Assembly (NCBI GenBank): GCA_024742415.1
Contig: JANSYN010000011.1
Location: 92,212-156,211 of the forward strand
DNA: 64,000 bases
Reading direction: 5' to 3'
From: Gammaproteobacteria bacterium
Lineage (GTDB): Bacteria; Pseudomonadota; Gammaproteobacteria; Pseudomonadales; Halieaceae
Below the pieces are notes generated by a model. The model did no database searches, was not told where the DNA came from, and worked only from the letters and a program-made list of their open reading frames with translations. This document shows, piece by piece, positions 55,016 through 63,242 of this stretch (position 1 is the first letter of the stretch; every line of letters starts with the position of its first letter). A program made the translations under genes and the position numbers.

Positions 55016-56650
55016 TCATAAATCGGAGACCCAGTGATACGCGCCCATCAGTGCCCTGGTCAGTCGATACCGGATACGTCCGGCCAGGCCCAGGGCATCA
55101 TTGCCCGGTGCACGGTAGTTGACCTGCAGTGCATCAAGTCGTTTCAGATGGACGTGCAAGCGTTCTGCAAAGTCACTGAAATTGCGCTGCCCAGGCGGAC
55201 TCCAGAGCACCTCGGCCAGGGCCACCGCGCGCGGAAACGCCATGTACTCCACGTGTTCGGGCACCGGCATGAACTCTGTCCAGAGCTGACCCTGGGCACC
55301 GAGAATACGCTCGTGGTGGCACTGTTCAAGCTGCGCGGGCACAGGGTCAAAGTCATAGACCCTGTGCAAGGGCAGGTAGGACCCTATCGCCAGCGGCTCC
55401 GCTGACGCATCGGCCTGGTAGTAATCGAAGTAGGTGCTGGCGGTGGGCGCCATCACAACATCCAGGCCAGCGCGCGCAGCCCGCATCCCATAGTGCTCGC
55501 CGCGCCATGCCATTACCGCAGCACCGTCGACCAGCGAGCCTTGCAGTATTTCATCCCAGCCAATGAGCGTACGGCCGTTGTCGCGGAGAAAGTCAGCCAT
55601 CTGCTGGACCAGCCAACTCTGCAGGGTTTTTTCATTGGCAAGCCCCAGCTCGGCGATGCGCTGTTGCGCATAGGCGCTGCGCTTCCACTGTCCCTTCGGC
55701 GCCTCGTCACCACCAATGTGGATATAGCGCGAGGGGAACAGCGACAGTATTTCAGTCAACACCGTACGGAAGAAAGTGAGCGTGTGATCGGAGGGATTGA
55801 GCGTATGCCTGCTGATCCCCCACTCCTGCTTTACTTTCAGGGATGCACCGGTGTTGCCCAACTCAGGATAAGCCGCAAGCGCAGCCTGCACATGCCCTGG
55901 AAACTCGATCTCCGGCACGACCGTAATATGGCGCTGCGCCGCGTAGGCAACAACTTCGCGAATCTCTTGCTGGGTGTAAAACCCGGCATGTGGCTTGCCA
56001 TCATAAACACGCTGCCGTTGCCGTTGGAACAGGGAAAAACCGACCACAGTCTGCGCTCGTTGCGCTCCGATGCCAGTCAGCTTCGGATACGCCTTGATCT
56101 CAACCCGCCAGCCCTGATCGTCCGTCAGGTGCCAATGGAATGTATTAAATTTGTGCATGGCCATTACATCGATGAACTTCTTAACGAAGCTCACCGGCAT
56201 GAAGTGGCGCGCCACATCCAGGTGCATGCCACGCCAACTGAAGCGCGGGGCATCCTCAATCAACAGCGCGGGAACCTGCCAACCTGATGAGACAGGCGCA
56301 GCCTTGAAGGCATCTGCCGGCAGCAACTGCCGCAGGGTTTGCAGCGCGTAAAACACCCCGGCATCAGACGCTGCTGAAATCTCCACCCCCTGCTCATTGA
56401 CGCTCAGGGTGTACGCTTCTGGAGGCAGCTCTGGAGCATGCCACACCTGCATATCTGCCACCGCGTCGTGTTCAATCATCTGCAAGCGGACAGACGCCGG
56501 GTCAGTCAGCAGCAGCGCAATCGCATCCTGCGTGCCAGGCAACTGGCTGGCAGCGCGCACCCTGAGCACATCAGCCATGCGCCAGTGACCCGCTGCTGGC
56601 GCAATACTTACAGGTTGTGGAATCAGGCACGGTGCGGATCGCGGCGCCAT
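55016..56650 (-). CDS. Glycoside hydrolase family 20 beta-N-acetylhexosaminidase
   Basis: A 544-residue enzyme releasing terminal GlcNAc/GalNAc. It has an N-terminal GH20b-like domain (about 10-130) and a TIM barrel beginning RFSWRGMHLDVARHFMPVSFVKKFIDVMAMHKFNTFHWHLTDDQGWRVEI, with the catalytic pair D315-E316 in HIGGDEAPKGQW. No signal peptide is seen from the ATG at 56650, which lies 4 bases after the preceding stop; the frame extends upstream but is Arg/Cys-rich and not credible. It likely acts on chitin oligosaccharides or recycled peptidoglycan fragments. Confidence 0.93.
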   Translation of the reverse strand: MAPRSAPCLIPQPVSIAPAAGHWRMADVLRVRAASQLPGTQDAIALLLTDPASVRLQMIEHDAVADMQVWHAPELPPEAYTLSVNEQGVEISAASDAGVFYALQTLRQLLPADAFKAAPVSSGWQVPALLIEDAPRFSWRGMHLDVARHFMPVSFVKKFIDVMAMHKFNTFHWHLTDDQGWRVEIKAYPKLTGIGAQRAQTVVGFSLFQRQRQRVYDGKPHAGFYTQQEIREVVAYAAQRHITVVPEIEFPGHVQAALAAYPELGNTGASLKVKQEWGISRHTLNPSDHTLTFFRTVLTEILSLFPSRYIHIGGDEAPKGQWKRSAYAQQRIAELGLANEKTLQSWLVQQMADFLRDNGRTLIGWDEILQGSLVDGAAVMAWRGEHYGMRAARAGLDVVMAPTASTYFDYYQADASAEPLAIGSYLPLHRVYDFDPVPAQLEQCHHERILGAQGQLWTEFMPVPEHVEYMAFPRAVALAEVLWSPPGQRNFSDFAERLHVHLKRLDALQVNYRAPGNDALGLAGRIRYRLTRALMGAYHWVSDL

Positions 56651-56654
56651 CACG

Positions 56655-57644
56655 TCAGGGGCTGCCCGGTTGCGCCTGCGGCGTCGCGGGCGGTACTTGC
56701 GCCCGCTGCGCGGCCAGGTTGATGCGGCTAAACAACAGACCGGTAATGTACTCGATAGTCTGCGGCCGCTTGGGGTGCACATGATCACCCGGACTCCAAA
56801 GTACCTCAAAGGGTGGACGCAACGCATCGTGCAGGGCGGCAACCGCCGCGTCTGTGAGCGCGCTGTCGGCGTCAGCGTTGATCACCACCAGCGGCCTTGG
56901 CGCGACATCGCCCACCCAGTACTCAGGACTCAGATGGTGCGCTCCGGCAAAAGTCACCAGCAGCCAGGCAATGGCTTCACGCAGGATGGCAAAGGGCACA
57001 CGCTCATCGAGGCCCGCGGAGATGACATCCTGCGGGTCGCCCGCGCCATGAATCAGCCACAGCCGCTGCACTCGCGTGTCGAGCACCGCTGGCACGGATG
57101 CCAGAAAGGCCCCAAAGCTGATGCCCGCCAACTCGATGCGCCCGGGGTTGAGGTCAGCACGCTGCGCCAGATAATCCATCGCCAGCAGCGCCGCAGGCGG
57201 TGTATCAAGAATGCCGCGCTGGATACGTGGCAACGCCATGGCCAGGGCGAGGCCATCGCGGTGAGGAATGGTACCAAACGGGTAACTCAGCGCCGCCACC
57301 GCGACACCGCGGGTGTCCGGAAGAATATCAACCGCCTGGCGACCGGTTTCCTGCCCGCCCAGCATCACCAGCAACGGCCGACCGGGCAGTGGCTGCTCGG
57401 GCACCAGCAGCGCCAGATCAACCGCCAGCCCGGAACTGGAAAGTAGCGACACTTGCTGCACACGGCCATGCTCAACCGCCCAGGCATCAGTTTCAATGGC
57501 ACTGACGAGCACACCTTTGCGCGTCATGAAGTCTGGCGTTGACAGCACCGGCAACAGCAGCCAGGCGATCAGCCCTGCGCAGAGCAAAGCGGCGCCCATC
57601 AAACAGGAGATGACTATTTTCAAAACCTTGACCGGTTGTCTCAT
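56655..57644 (-). CDS. Alpha/beta hydrolase with an N-terminal membrane anchor
   Basis: A 329-residue protein with an N-terminal hydrophobic helix (about 8-33) followed by an alpha/beta-hydrolase fold. The nucleophile elbow is GISFG with S176, the acid is likely in VINADADSALT and the base is the His in GDHVHPKRPQT. It resembles membrane-anchored or periplasmic esterases/peptidases. Together with the GH20 gene 4 bases downstream it forms a two-gene unit, perhaps deacylating and hydrolysing amino-sugar oligomers. Exact substrate unknown. The C-terminus is Pro/Gln-rich. Confidence 0.8.
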   Translation of the reverse strand: MRQPVKVLKIVISCLMGAALLCAGLIAWLLLPVLSTPDFMTRKGVLVSAIETDAWAVEHGRVQQVSLLSSSGLAVDLALLVPEQPLPGRPLLVMLGGQETGRQAVDILPDTRGVAVAALSYPFGTIPHRDGLALAMALPRIQRGILDTPPAALLAMDYLAQRADLNPGRIELAGISFGAFLASVPAVLDTRVQRLWLIHGAGDPQDVISAGLDERVPFAILREAIAWLLVTFAGAHHLSPEYWVGDVAPRPLVVINADADSALTDAAVAALHDALRPPFEVLWSPGDHVHPKRPQTIEYITGLLFSRINLAAQRAQVPPATPQAQPGSP

Positions 57645-57854
57645 GGCGACCCTGTCTCCGATGCGGCCAGTAGCTACCTGATCAGCTGGCGATTTATCGC
57701 GCCGAACTCGCCCTGTGCTAATGACCTGACCAGGACGTTATATTGTCGCGTGCCTCGGGCGCAAGCGTCGGGGTTTTCCACTAGAGCTACCAACTGCCAC
57801 AATGGTACATTATTCGCCTTCAACAGAAGCGCTCAGGCTCACACGGTAGAGAAC

Positions 57855-58841
57855 ATGCACAAACTGTGGTTGCTCCAATTGGTTCCGCAACACCGGCTTG
57901 GCAAGTGGGTGGCAGGGACGCTAATTTTCGCTGTGTTGTTCAGTCTTTTCAGCTTTATTGAAGCCAGCGATGTGGGCCAGGACCCCCCAACACTGTTCTT
58001 TAGTCTCATTATTGCCTACATCATTCCCGTGTTCGGCCATATCACAGCGCGCTCCAAAACGCTGTTGACCGAACTGAGGCCGTTTCTGGAGATTAATGAG
58101 CTAAAGTTTCAGGAATACTACGCCACCCTTGACTCGGTTAAAACACGTGACCTGTTGCTGCAACTGGGTGGTGGCGCAGCGGCGGGAACCATACACACCG
58201 CACTGGTATTGAAAGCTGCCGAATTGGACGCGTATGAGGCACTCAGCTCACTTCCTGGCCTGCTCACAACGATAGGCACCATCGCCGTGTGGATGCTAAT
58301 GACCACCGTCGTCTACACGCTGATTCAACAGGGCCTGGTTTTTGCTCGCATAGGAGCAAAACACGTTGACCTGACGCTGGGTAACTGGCGCAGCATGCTG
58401 CCCTTCGGACGAGTCGCAATCCTTTCGAGCCTTGCCCTGCTCGGTGCACTTGCCCTGTATCCTCTGATTGGCCTCGAAGGTGGCATGAACTCTATGGAAA
58501 TATTGCCGGGGGCCATCGCGACGGCCTGCCCGATGATTGCTATATTTCTTCTCCCGGTCTGGCCGCTGCAGCGCCGTATGTCGGCCACCAAGCATTCGCA
58601 GTTACAGGAAGCAGACGCCCTGATCGCAGAGTGTATTGGCAAGCAAAGCCTGTTCGCACTTGACGCTGCGAGTGAACAGCGCCTTTCGACCTTACTGACC
58701 TACCGTCGAGAACTTGCCGAGTTGCCAAGCTGGCCGTTCGATATCGGTAACGTGACACGTTTGTCGCTCTATCTGGTGATTCCCCCGCTAACCTGGGTGG
58801 CAGCAGCGCTGATAGAGAACGTAGTGGACGCAATGCTTTAG
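57855..58841 (+). CDS. Multi-pass membrane protein of unknown family
   Basis: A 328-residue protein with about six or seven hydrophobic helices (near 19-37, 46-62, 106-120, 134-158, 188-208, 216-236 and 308-322) and a charged segment between the last two (KHSQLQEADALIAECIGKQSLFALDAASEQRLSTLLTYRRELAEL). I do not recognise the family. The ATG at 57855 begins a credible positive-inside N-terminus; the ribosome binding site is weak (GGTAGAG). It is divergent from the hydrolase gene and stands last before the accessory region. Confidence 0.65.
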   Translation: MHKLWLLQLVPQHRLGKWVAGTLIFAVLFSLFSFIEASDVGQDPPTLFFSLIIAYIIPVFGHITARSKTLLTELRPFLEINELKFQEYYATLDSVKTRDLLLQLGGGAAAGTIHTALVLKAAELDAYEALSSLPGLLTTIGTIAVWMLMTTVVYTLIQQGLVFARIGAKHVDLTLGNWRSMLPFGRVAILSSLALLGALALYPLIGLEGGMNSMEILPGAIATACPMIAIFLLPVWPLQRRMSATKHSQLQEADALIAECIGKQSLFALDAASEQRLSTLLTYRRELAELPSWPFDIGNVTRLSLYLVIPPLTWVAAALIENVVDAML

Positions 58842-58939
58842 AACTTCCACAACTGCCACGCGCCAACCATTGCACGCTTGTGCGATGACCGCACTGAAGC
58901 GCATACCAGTCGCTGATTCGCTCACTACCAGAGTTGTTT

Positions 58940-59323
58940 ATGCCAACTTTACTGTGTCGATCACGCACTGCCGCTATGGTAGCGCTTGCAGCGACATTAT
59001 GACGTCCGGCCTTCGCTGAGGAAGAGGCGATCAGCGTACTCTATGGAACCGTCAAGGACAAGTGATCGGTCAGTGTGGATAACTACTTAAAGCGGATCCC
59101 CATGGTTGGCGGACTGATCGGCATCGCGAGCTTTTCTGGCTTTTCGGGAAGCCTTGCAGGCGAAGCAATTGCCGAGGGTGCTGGAGGAGGCACTGCCCTG
59201 GAAAGGTGGGGACAGAGCAAAGCGTCAGGGATCTGATGTAACTTGCAGTTCAACAATGGCGAAGCCCTGCAGGTCATTACCGACCAAACCGACATGGACA
59301 TGAGGGTTCGGTGGCGCTCCTGA
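58940..59323 (+). pseudogene. Decayed glycine-zipper outer membrane protein gene (three in-frame TGA stops)
   Basis: One continuous frame of 128 codons reads as a signal peptide (MPTLLCRSRTAAMVALAATL, stop, RPAFAEEE), then AISVLYGTVKDK, stop, SVSVDNYLKRIPMVGGLIGI, a glycine-zipper stretch (GSLAGEAIAEGAGGGTALE), a third stop, and LQFNNGEALQVITDQTDMDMRV. The domain order matches SlyB/YcfJ-like glycine-zipper envelope proteins. All three internal stops are TGA, with no frameshift between them. The gene is clearly dead or a very old remnant, since coding sense is kept throughout while expression cannot be. It is the left edge of the accessory region. Confidence 0.75.
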
Positions 59324-59650
59324 ATCAAAGGCCCTGTCGGCGCCCGCAGTCGTCGCTGCCAAAAGGCTCACCACAAGCCTCCCCAGACAGTGAGCGAAGA
59401 GCGTCAAGGATTCGCCTGGTTTTTCAATAACTGCTACCGAACAGAAAGCTCCCTGACCTGACCTCACCGCCCAGCCCTAGCGCATCGCAGGGAATCAATC
59501 TCAATGCGAGCGCACCAAGGAGGAGCGACACCCACGTCACCGACGATGCCCAATTCAACAACGCGCCGCTGACCACTACCATCGCACCGACTGACCATAA
59601 GCCTGGCAACCCGATACCACGTGCTCCCTTCATCAGAAGCATCACACATC
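59324..59650. other. Gap between the glycine-zipper pseudogene and the REP-like element
   Basis: About 330 bases with no convincing gene. On the minus strand a 73-codon frame (59424-59645) is hydrophobic (GLWSVGAMVVVSGALLNWASSVTWVSLLLGALALRLIP) and could be a remnant of a small membrane protein, but it lacks a ribosome binding site and a recognisable family. Confidence 0.4.
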
Positions 59651-59694
59651 AAAAGGGGAGGGAGTGAACGTAACATAATCTCTCCGCCCCCTTT
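59651..59694. repeat. REP-like imperfect palindrome, left copy
   Basis: An imperfect inverted repeat beginning AAAAGGGGAGGGAG and ending TCTCCGCCCCCTTT with an inner CATAATC. Its arms resemble those of the copy at 61385-61429 (core GGGGnCGGAGGGATTAT). Both are followed by pyrimidine-rich CCTTTTAGACCC / CCTTTTGACCCC text. The style is that of REP elements mobilised by REP-associated transposases; no such transposase gene is in the window. Confidence 0.6.
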
Positions 59695-59762
59695 CTAGCG
59701 CCTTTTAGACCCTCTTATGACCTTTAAAAAAGTGTCACCCTGAACTCCATTGGTAATGAAGC

Positions 59763-59791
59763 TTGTACAACGCCCCATCCTGAACTAGCTT
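59763..59791 (+). promoter_or_regulatory. Possible promoter of the radical SAM gene
   Basis: TTGTAC (59763-59768) and TAGCTT (59786-59791) are spaced by 17 bases and lie about 34 bases upstream of the TTG start. Both boxes are imperfect. Confidence 0.35.
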
Positions 59792-59824
59792 TAGGCAGAG
59801 ACGGTTACTAGGGAGTTTCGTTAG

Positions 59825-61231
59825 TTGGATACGCAAATTTGCAGAGCTGTGTTCGAAGAGATATGTGTACTGGCCAACGGCGAGGTTGTTTGTTCCTGTG
59901 GCGATCCAGCGGGACTCCAGGTCTATGGCAATATCAAAGAACAGCGTATCGAAGAGATTTACCAATCCGACGCGTATCGTGCGATCCGTCGCTATCAGCT
60001 CAGCACAGAAGCGTGCAGTTACTGCCCGGTGATTGGAGAAAACTGCGGTGGGCGGGTTTACGCCGGTACGACGATTCATGGAGACGCGGGCCTCGCGATC
60101 AGGAAATTGCAGTTGGAGCCGATATCCCACTGTAATCTCGACTGTCACCTTTGCCCTGTTAGCGAGTACGAGAGCAACCCGTCGTATCGTACCAATCGCC
60201 AGGCGCGTCTCGAACTGTCGCACATGGTGGGTCTACTGCATCAACTTCCCGAACTGGAAATGTTGCTTTACTACAATTTTGGCGAGCCTTTCCTGCACTC
60301 GGATTCAATCGAGTTTTTACAAACTGCGCGTTTAATGAAGCCGCAATTACAAATTCAATGTTCAACCAATGGCATTCCCCTTACGCCACAAATGATCGAC
60401 ACAATCGTCACAGAAAGGCTCGTCGACTTGATGGTCTTTTCTATCGATGGGGTTGACCAGCAGGGTTACGGTCTTTACCGCAAGGGTGGAAGTTTTCAGC
60501 GAGCATTTGACAATATGGTGGCATACAGGAATAGCATTCGCCGACACTCAAAGGAGGCCTTATCGCAGATGCGCTGGCAGTACATTCTTTTTGAATGGAA
60601 TGACAGCGCCGAGGAGATCGAACGCGCTCAGGCGCTTGCTAGTGAGTTTGATATTCCTATCCAGTGGATATTGACCCACACTGAAGGAAAGTCCACGCGC
60701 TATACCTATGATAGCGCCGCCTACCGAGAACTCGCTGCGCGCGCCGGTACCTACCAGTTTCAGACCTGTGAATTGCAGGAAGTGGAACTTAGAACTGGAG
60801 GCGTCAAGCAACACGTTTACTCTGCAGACATTGAAGTACAGAGCGCCGTTTTAAATGGGGGCAGGCTGACTCTTCAGGCATCGATTACCAATACCTCAAA
60901 TGGCGCATGGACACATGATTCGACACATCCTTTCAGGTTGGGGCTGCGGTTTCTCGACAAACAGGGATGCGCGCTTTTTGAGTACAACCAGGTGTCTCTT
61001 GGGCGAACCTTGAAACCGAGGGAATCTGCACAGGTTACCGTCGATACATTGCTGCCCGAGTTGCGAACGCTCGCCTATGTATTGGTCGATGTAGTTCACG
61101 CGAACCAGTGTTGGTTCCATGATTTGAGTTCAGAGCCTCAGATGCTGTCGCGGAAGGAATTGATAGCGGGGTTGCGCTCTTCAAGGTTAGCCCCGAACCA
61201 GGACGGCAGCATGATAGCCATGTCGCGGTAG
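59825..61231 (+). CDS. Radical SAM protein with N-terminal Cys-rich (SPASM-like) domain and C-terminal beta-sandwich
   Basis: A 468-residue protein. Residues 1-80 hold cysteines at 6, 14, 23, 25, 64, 67 and 74 in a SPASM-like pattern (VLANGEVVCSCGDPAGLQVYGNIKEQRIEEIYQSDAYRAIRRY, ACSYCPVIGENC). The radical SAM core follows with C103-x3-C107-x2-C110 (SHCNLDCHLCP), YNFGEPFLH and QCSTNGIPLT. The last 120 residues form an Ig-like beta-sandwich (LTLQASITNTSNGAWTHDSTHPFRLGLRFLDKQG, SLGRTLKPRESAQVTVDTLLP) of the sort attached to glycan-modifying enzymes. SPASM domains usually come after the core, so the order is reversed. The start is TTG, directly after an in-frame TAG, with GGGAG 9 bases upstream. 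It has no operon partner. Product unknown. Confidence 0.8.
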   Translation: MDTQICRAVFEEICVLANGEVVCSCGDPAGLQVYGNIKEQRIEEIYQSDAYRAIRRYQLSTEACSYCPVIGENCGGRVYAGTTIHGDAGLAIRKLQLEPISHCNLDCHLCPVSEYESNPSYRTNRQARLELSHMVGLLHQLPELEMLLYYNFGEPFLHSDSIEFLQTARLMKPQLQIQCSTNGIPLTPQMIDTIVTERLVDLMVFSIDGVDQQGYGLYRKGGSFQRAFDNMVAYRNSIRRHSKEALSQMRWQYILFEWNDSAEEIERAQALASEFDIPIQWILTHTEGKSTRYTYDSAAYRELAARAGTYQFQTCELQEVELRTGGVKQHVYSADIEVQSAVLNGGRLTLQASITNTSNGAWTHDSTHPFRLGLRFLDKQGCALFEYNQVSLGRTLKPRESAQVTVDTLLPELRTLAYVLVDVVHANQCWFHDLSSEPQMLSRKELIAGLRSSRLAPNQDGSMIAMSR

Positions 61232-61384
61232 CGACGTGCACGGCGGCTCGGGCCGGATAGCGGGACTTGTGCATCTGGAATTTCGGTTCGGCTCCGTGAG
61301 CGCCGAGGTAGTGCGAACTGAGGAAGAAGCTATCATCAAACTATCGGGTGATCGCATAGCGCCGCTCGTTGAGTACAAAGGTAC

Positions 61385-61429
61385 AAAAGGGGGCGGAGGG
61401 AATATCAGATAATCCCTCCGTCCCCTTTT
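61385..61429. repeat. REP-like imperfect palindrome, right copy
   Basis: AAAAGGGGGCGGAGGGAATATC pairs with GATAATCCCTCCGTCCCCTTTT in a near-perfect 20-plus base hairpin. It lies about 150 bases after the radical SAM gene and mirrors the copy before it. A nearby CCCCCGTCCGCTTTTGTCC looks like a partial further copy. Confidence 0.7.
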
Positions 61430-61505
61430 GACCCCCGTCCGCTTTTGTCCTATGTAGCTGGCGGCATATGCACATCTCCAGCCCCTGTGATTCACGATCA
61501 AAAAC

Positions 61506-62096
61506 CTATTCCATATTTTCGTTTCGTCTTGTCACCTCTACAACCTGGGCCAGCTGCCGGCTATCAATCTTCGCCCCATGTAAGCCATCTGCTTTGACTC
61601 GGAGATCTTCGACCCCAAGGGCTTTCGTTAATGTGTCTAGCGAAGGGCCTCTGTGGCTACACGGGAGATTCATTGCCTGTGCCCAGGGAATAGCCGCTTT
61701 TTGACTACAGAATACCCCCTGAATTTCCGGCATTGGCAATCCGTATCGTACAACATGATCAAGCAGGATCGGCCAGTCAAAACTGGCGTTGTGAATAACG
61801 ATGAGCTGGTCCTTCAGGTACTCGGCAATCTGCTGCCACTGTGAATCGAAGGATTTGAATTTGGCAGCCTGTTCGTTGGTAATGCCATGTATCGACTGCG
61901 CTTCTTCTGAAATGGGTTTTTGTGGTCTTGTCTTGAACTCGACGGATTCCGCAATCTCTCGATTTCTTATCGCGGTGATGCCAAGTGTCACGATATCCGG
62001 CAGTCCGTTTTCGTCAGGTAGGCCGGTGGTTTCGGTATCCAGGACGATGTAATCATCCGGTAGTTGGGTGAAGATCCACAGCAGCTCTTTGTACAT
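61506..62096 (-). CDS. DnaQ-like 3'-5' exonuclease (DEDDh) in the toxin-antitoxin operon
   Basis: A 196-residue exonuclease with ExoI motif YIVLDTETTGLPDENG (D20, E22), a middle motif HNASFDWPIL and ExoIII HGAKIDSRQLAQV (His and Asp). It belongs to the DnaQ/epsilon-like DEDDh superfamily, which degrades DNA or RNA from the 3' end. Several starts are possible: GTG 62105, ATG 62102 (TGATG overlap with the toxin stop) and ATG 62096. I chose 62096 because AGGAGG at 62110-62105 lies 8 bases upstream of it. Third gene of the antitoxin-toxin operon. No Pol III partner is present, so a role in replication proofreading is unlikely. Confidence 0.88.
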   Translation of the reverse strand: MYKELLWIFTQLPDDYIVLDTETTGLPDENGLPDIVTLGITAIRNREIAESVEFKTRPQKPISEEAQSIHGITNEQAAKFKSFDSQWQQIAEYLKDQLIVIHNASFDWPILLDHVVRYGLPMPEIQGVFCSQKAAIPWAQAMNLPCSHRGPSLDTLTKALGVEDLRVKADGLHGAKIDSRQLAQVVEVTRRNENME

Positions 62097-62101
62097 TGCC
62101 A

Positions 62102-62794
62102 TCACCTCCTGCCACCGCCGTCCAGGGATTCAACAGTCACAATTGACCCCTGTTCATAGTGGTAACGCAGATAGCGCCAGTGGATAGCATCCGAGAGCAC
62201 CCTGGGGCGCATCACTGCGTAGCACGCCCCTTTCGCTCTCACGCTTTGGTAGTGAATGCCGAAGCTGTTGGCAACTCGTAGCGTATCGCCCAGTCTCTGT
62301 GCTTCACCGTAGTCCTCGGGATCGTAGATAGCGTTTCCCACCAGGTGCTGCACATCATGAAGGATTGTCGGCCCCAACTGCGCGCGGAGAACGCGCATCT
62401 CCTGGGTGGTCTTGTCGATTCGGGATTCACGCAGAAATCGTGCCCGATGAAAGGATGATTCGGCGATGGCGACCATCTCATCCGCGGTGCAATAGTAAAT
62501 GCCGAAATCCCGATTGAAGCGGCCACCACGTCCACCCACCGGTGGGTGAGTGAACGCCGCCATGATCCAGGACGCGCCATCGCCATACACCCGGTCTTCC
62601 GGTGGCACCAGGCGAATATCACCCACCTCATCCCGTAACCTGGGGTTGGTCAGGGACTCCACAGCATAGAGCACGTCCCAATCCTGCGCACTGGAGACGC
62701 GCTCGAACAGATGGATCTGCGGGTAGCGCGACAGTATGACCCGATAGACCGGTTCATTTATCTCGCTACCCGGCAGCGTATCGATGTCGATCAC
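62102..62794 (-). CDS. RES-domain toxin (NAD-consuming, MbcT/ParT family)
   Basis: A 230-residue RES-domain protein. The features VYRVILSRYPQIHLFE, GGRFNRDFGIYYCTADEMVAIAESSFHRARFLRES and TLRVANSFGIHYQSVRAKG fit the Arg/Tyr/Glu arrangement of RES toxins, which hydrolyse or phosphorolyse NAD+ or ADP-ribosylate a target. The GTG at 62794 overlaps the antitoxin stop (GTGA) and gives MIDIDTLPGSEINEPVYRV; the open frame upstream is simply antitoxin sequence in another frame. Tight translational coupling to the antitoxin is typical. Inhibition of growth is expected if the antitoxin is lost. Confidence 0.9.
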   Translation of the reverse strand: MIDIDTLPGSEINEPVYRVILSRYPQIHLFERVSSAQDWDVLYAVESLTNPRLRDEVGDIRLVPPEDRVYGDGASWIMAAFTHPPVGGRGGRFNRDFGIYYCTADEMVAIAESSFHRARFLRESRIDKTTQEMRVLRAQLGPTILHDVQHLVGNAIYDPEDYGEAQRLGDTLRVANSFGIHYQSVRAKGACYAVMRPRVLSDAIHWRYLRYHYEQGSIVTVESLDGGGRR

Positions 62795-63192
62795 CAGCCA
62801 CCCCGCTCCGCATCGAGGAAATTCCTGACCACTGCCAGATCTACCACGTGTCCGGCCAGCAACCGGTCCAGCGGGGCCGTGCCGTTGAACAACGGGTTGT
62901 CGTTGGGGGTAGCCAACCACTGATCGGCCAACGCCGGATCAGGCAACAGGATCTGCAGGGATTGGTAGATCCCCAATATATAACTGGCCCGTTCCAGTAG
63001 ATCCCTGGTTAACTTCGCCTTTTCAGGCTGGTTCTTCCAATTGTAGAGCGTCTTTTCGTTGCCGAGCCCCAACAGGGTCATCTGCTGGGCGCCGGTCAGG
63101 CGCCACTGGCTGAAAATACCGAAAATCGCCGGCAGCAGTGAACGGGGGACACTGGAACCACGTTGTAGCAGTTGTTCGGCTTGAGCGATCAT
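62791..63192 (-). CDS. Xre/MbcA/ParS-family antitoxin
   Basis: A 133-residue antitoxin. The N-terminal half (FGIFSQWRLTGAQQMTLLGLGNEKTLYNWKNQPEKAKLTRDLLERASYILGIYQSLQILL) is an HTH-like Xre domain; the C-terminal half (NPLFNGTAPLDRLLAGHVVDLAVVRNFLDAERGGW) is the DUF2384 toxin-binding domain that plugs the RES active site. AGGAGG lies 5 bases before the ATG. Its promoter carries two near-identical palindromes, so it probably represses itself together with the toxin. Confidence 0.92.
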   Translation of the reverse strand: MIAQAEQLLQRGSSVPRSLLPAIFGIFSQWRLTGAQQMTLLGLGNEKTLYNWKNQPEKAKLTRDLLERASYILGIYQSLQILLPDPALADQWLATPNDNPLFNGTAPLDRLLAGHVVDLAVVRNFLDAERGGW

Positions 63193-63216
63193 GAGTGCCT
63201 CCTAAACAGCATATTT

Positions 63217-63232
63217 ACTGTAACATTACAGT
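63217..63232. promoter_or_regulatory. Operator palindrome 1 of the toxin-antitoxin operon
   Basis: ACTGTAACATTACAGT: 7-base perfect arms (ACTGTAA/TTACAGT) around 2 bases. It lies between the -10 box and the antitoxin start. Same arm sequence as palindrome 2; centres 36 bases apart. Confidence 0.75.
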
Positions 63233-63242
63233 GTGTTAATGC

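Noticed and set aside
58940..59323. TGA read as selenocysteine or tryptophan in the glycine-zipper gene
   Set aside because: No SECIS-like hairpin was seen, many genes in the window end in TGA, and the stops fall at ordinary positions including the signal peptide. Decay is simpler.
59424..59645. A small hydrophobic membrane protein on the minus strand
   Set aside because: Hydrophobic middle but no ribosome binding site or family, and it starts within 6 bases of the REP-like element. Kept only as a note in the gap entry.
61245..61410. A short plus-strand frame after the radical SAM gene reading LEFRFGSVSAEVVRTEEEAIIKLSGDRIAPLVEYKG
   Set aside because: It reads like real coding sequence, but there is no credible start and it runs into the palindrome. 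It is more likely the remnant of a lost gene; too short to assign.
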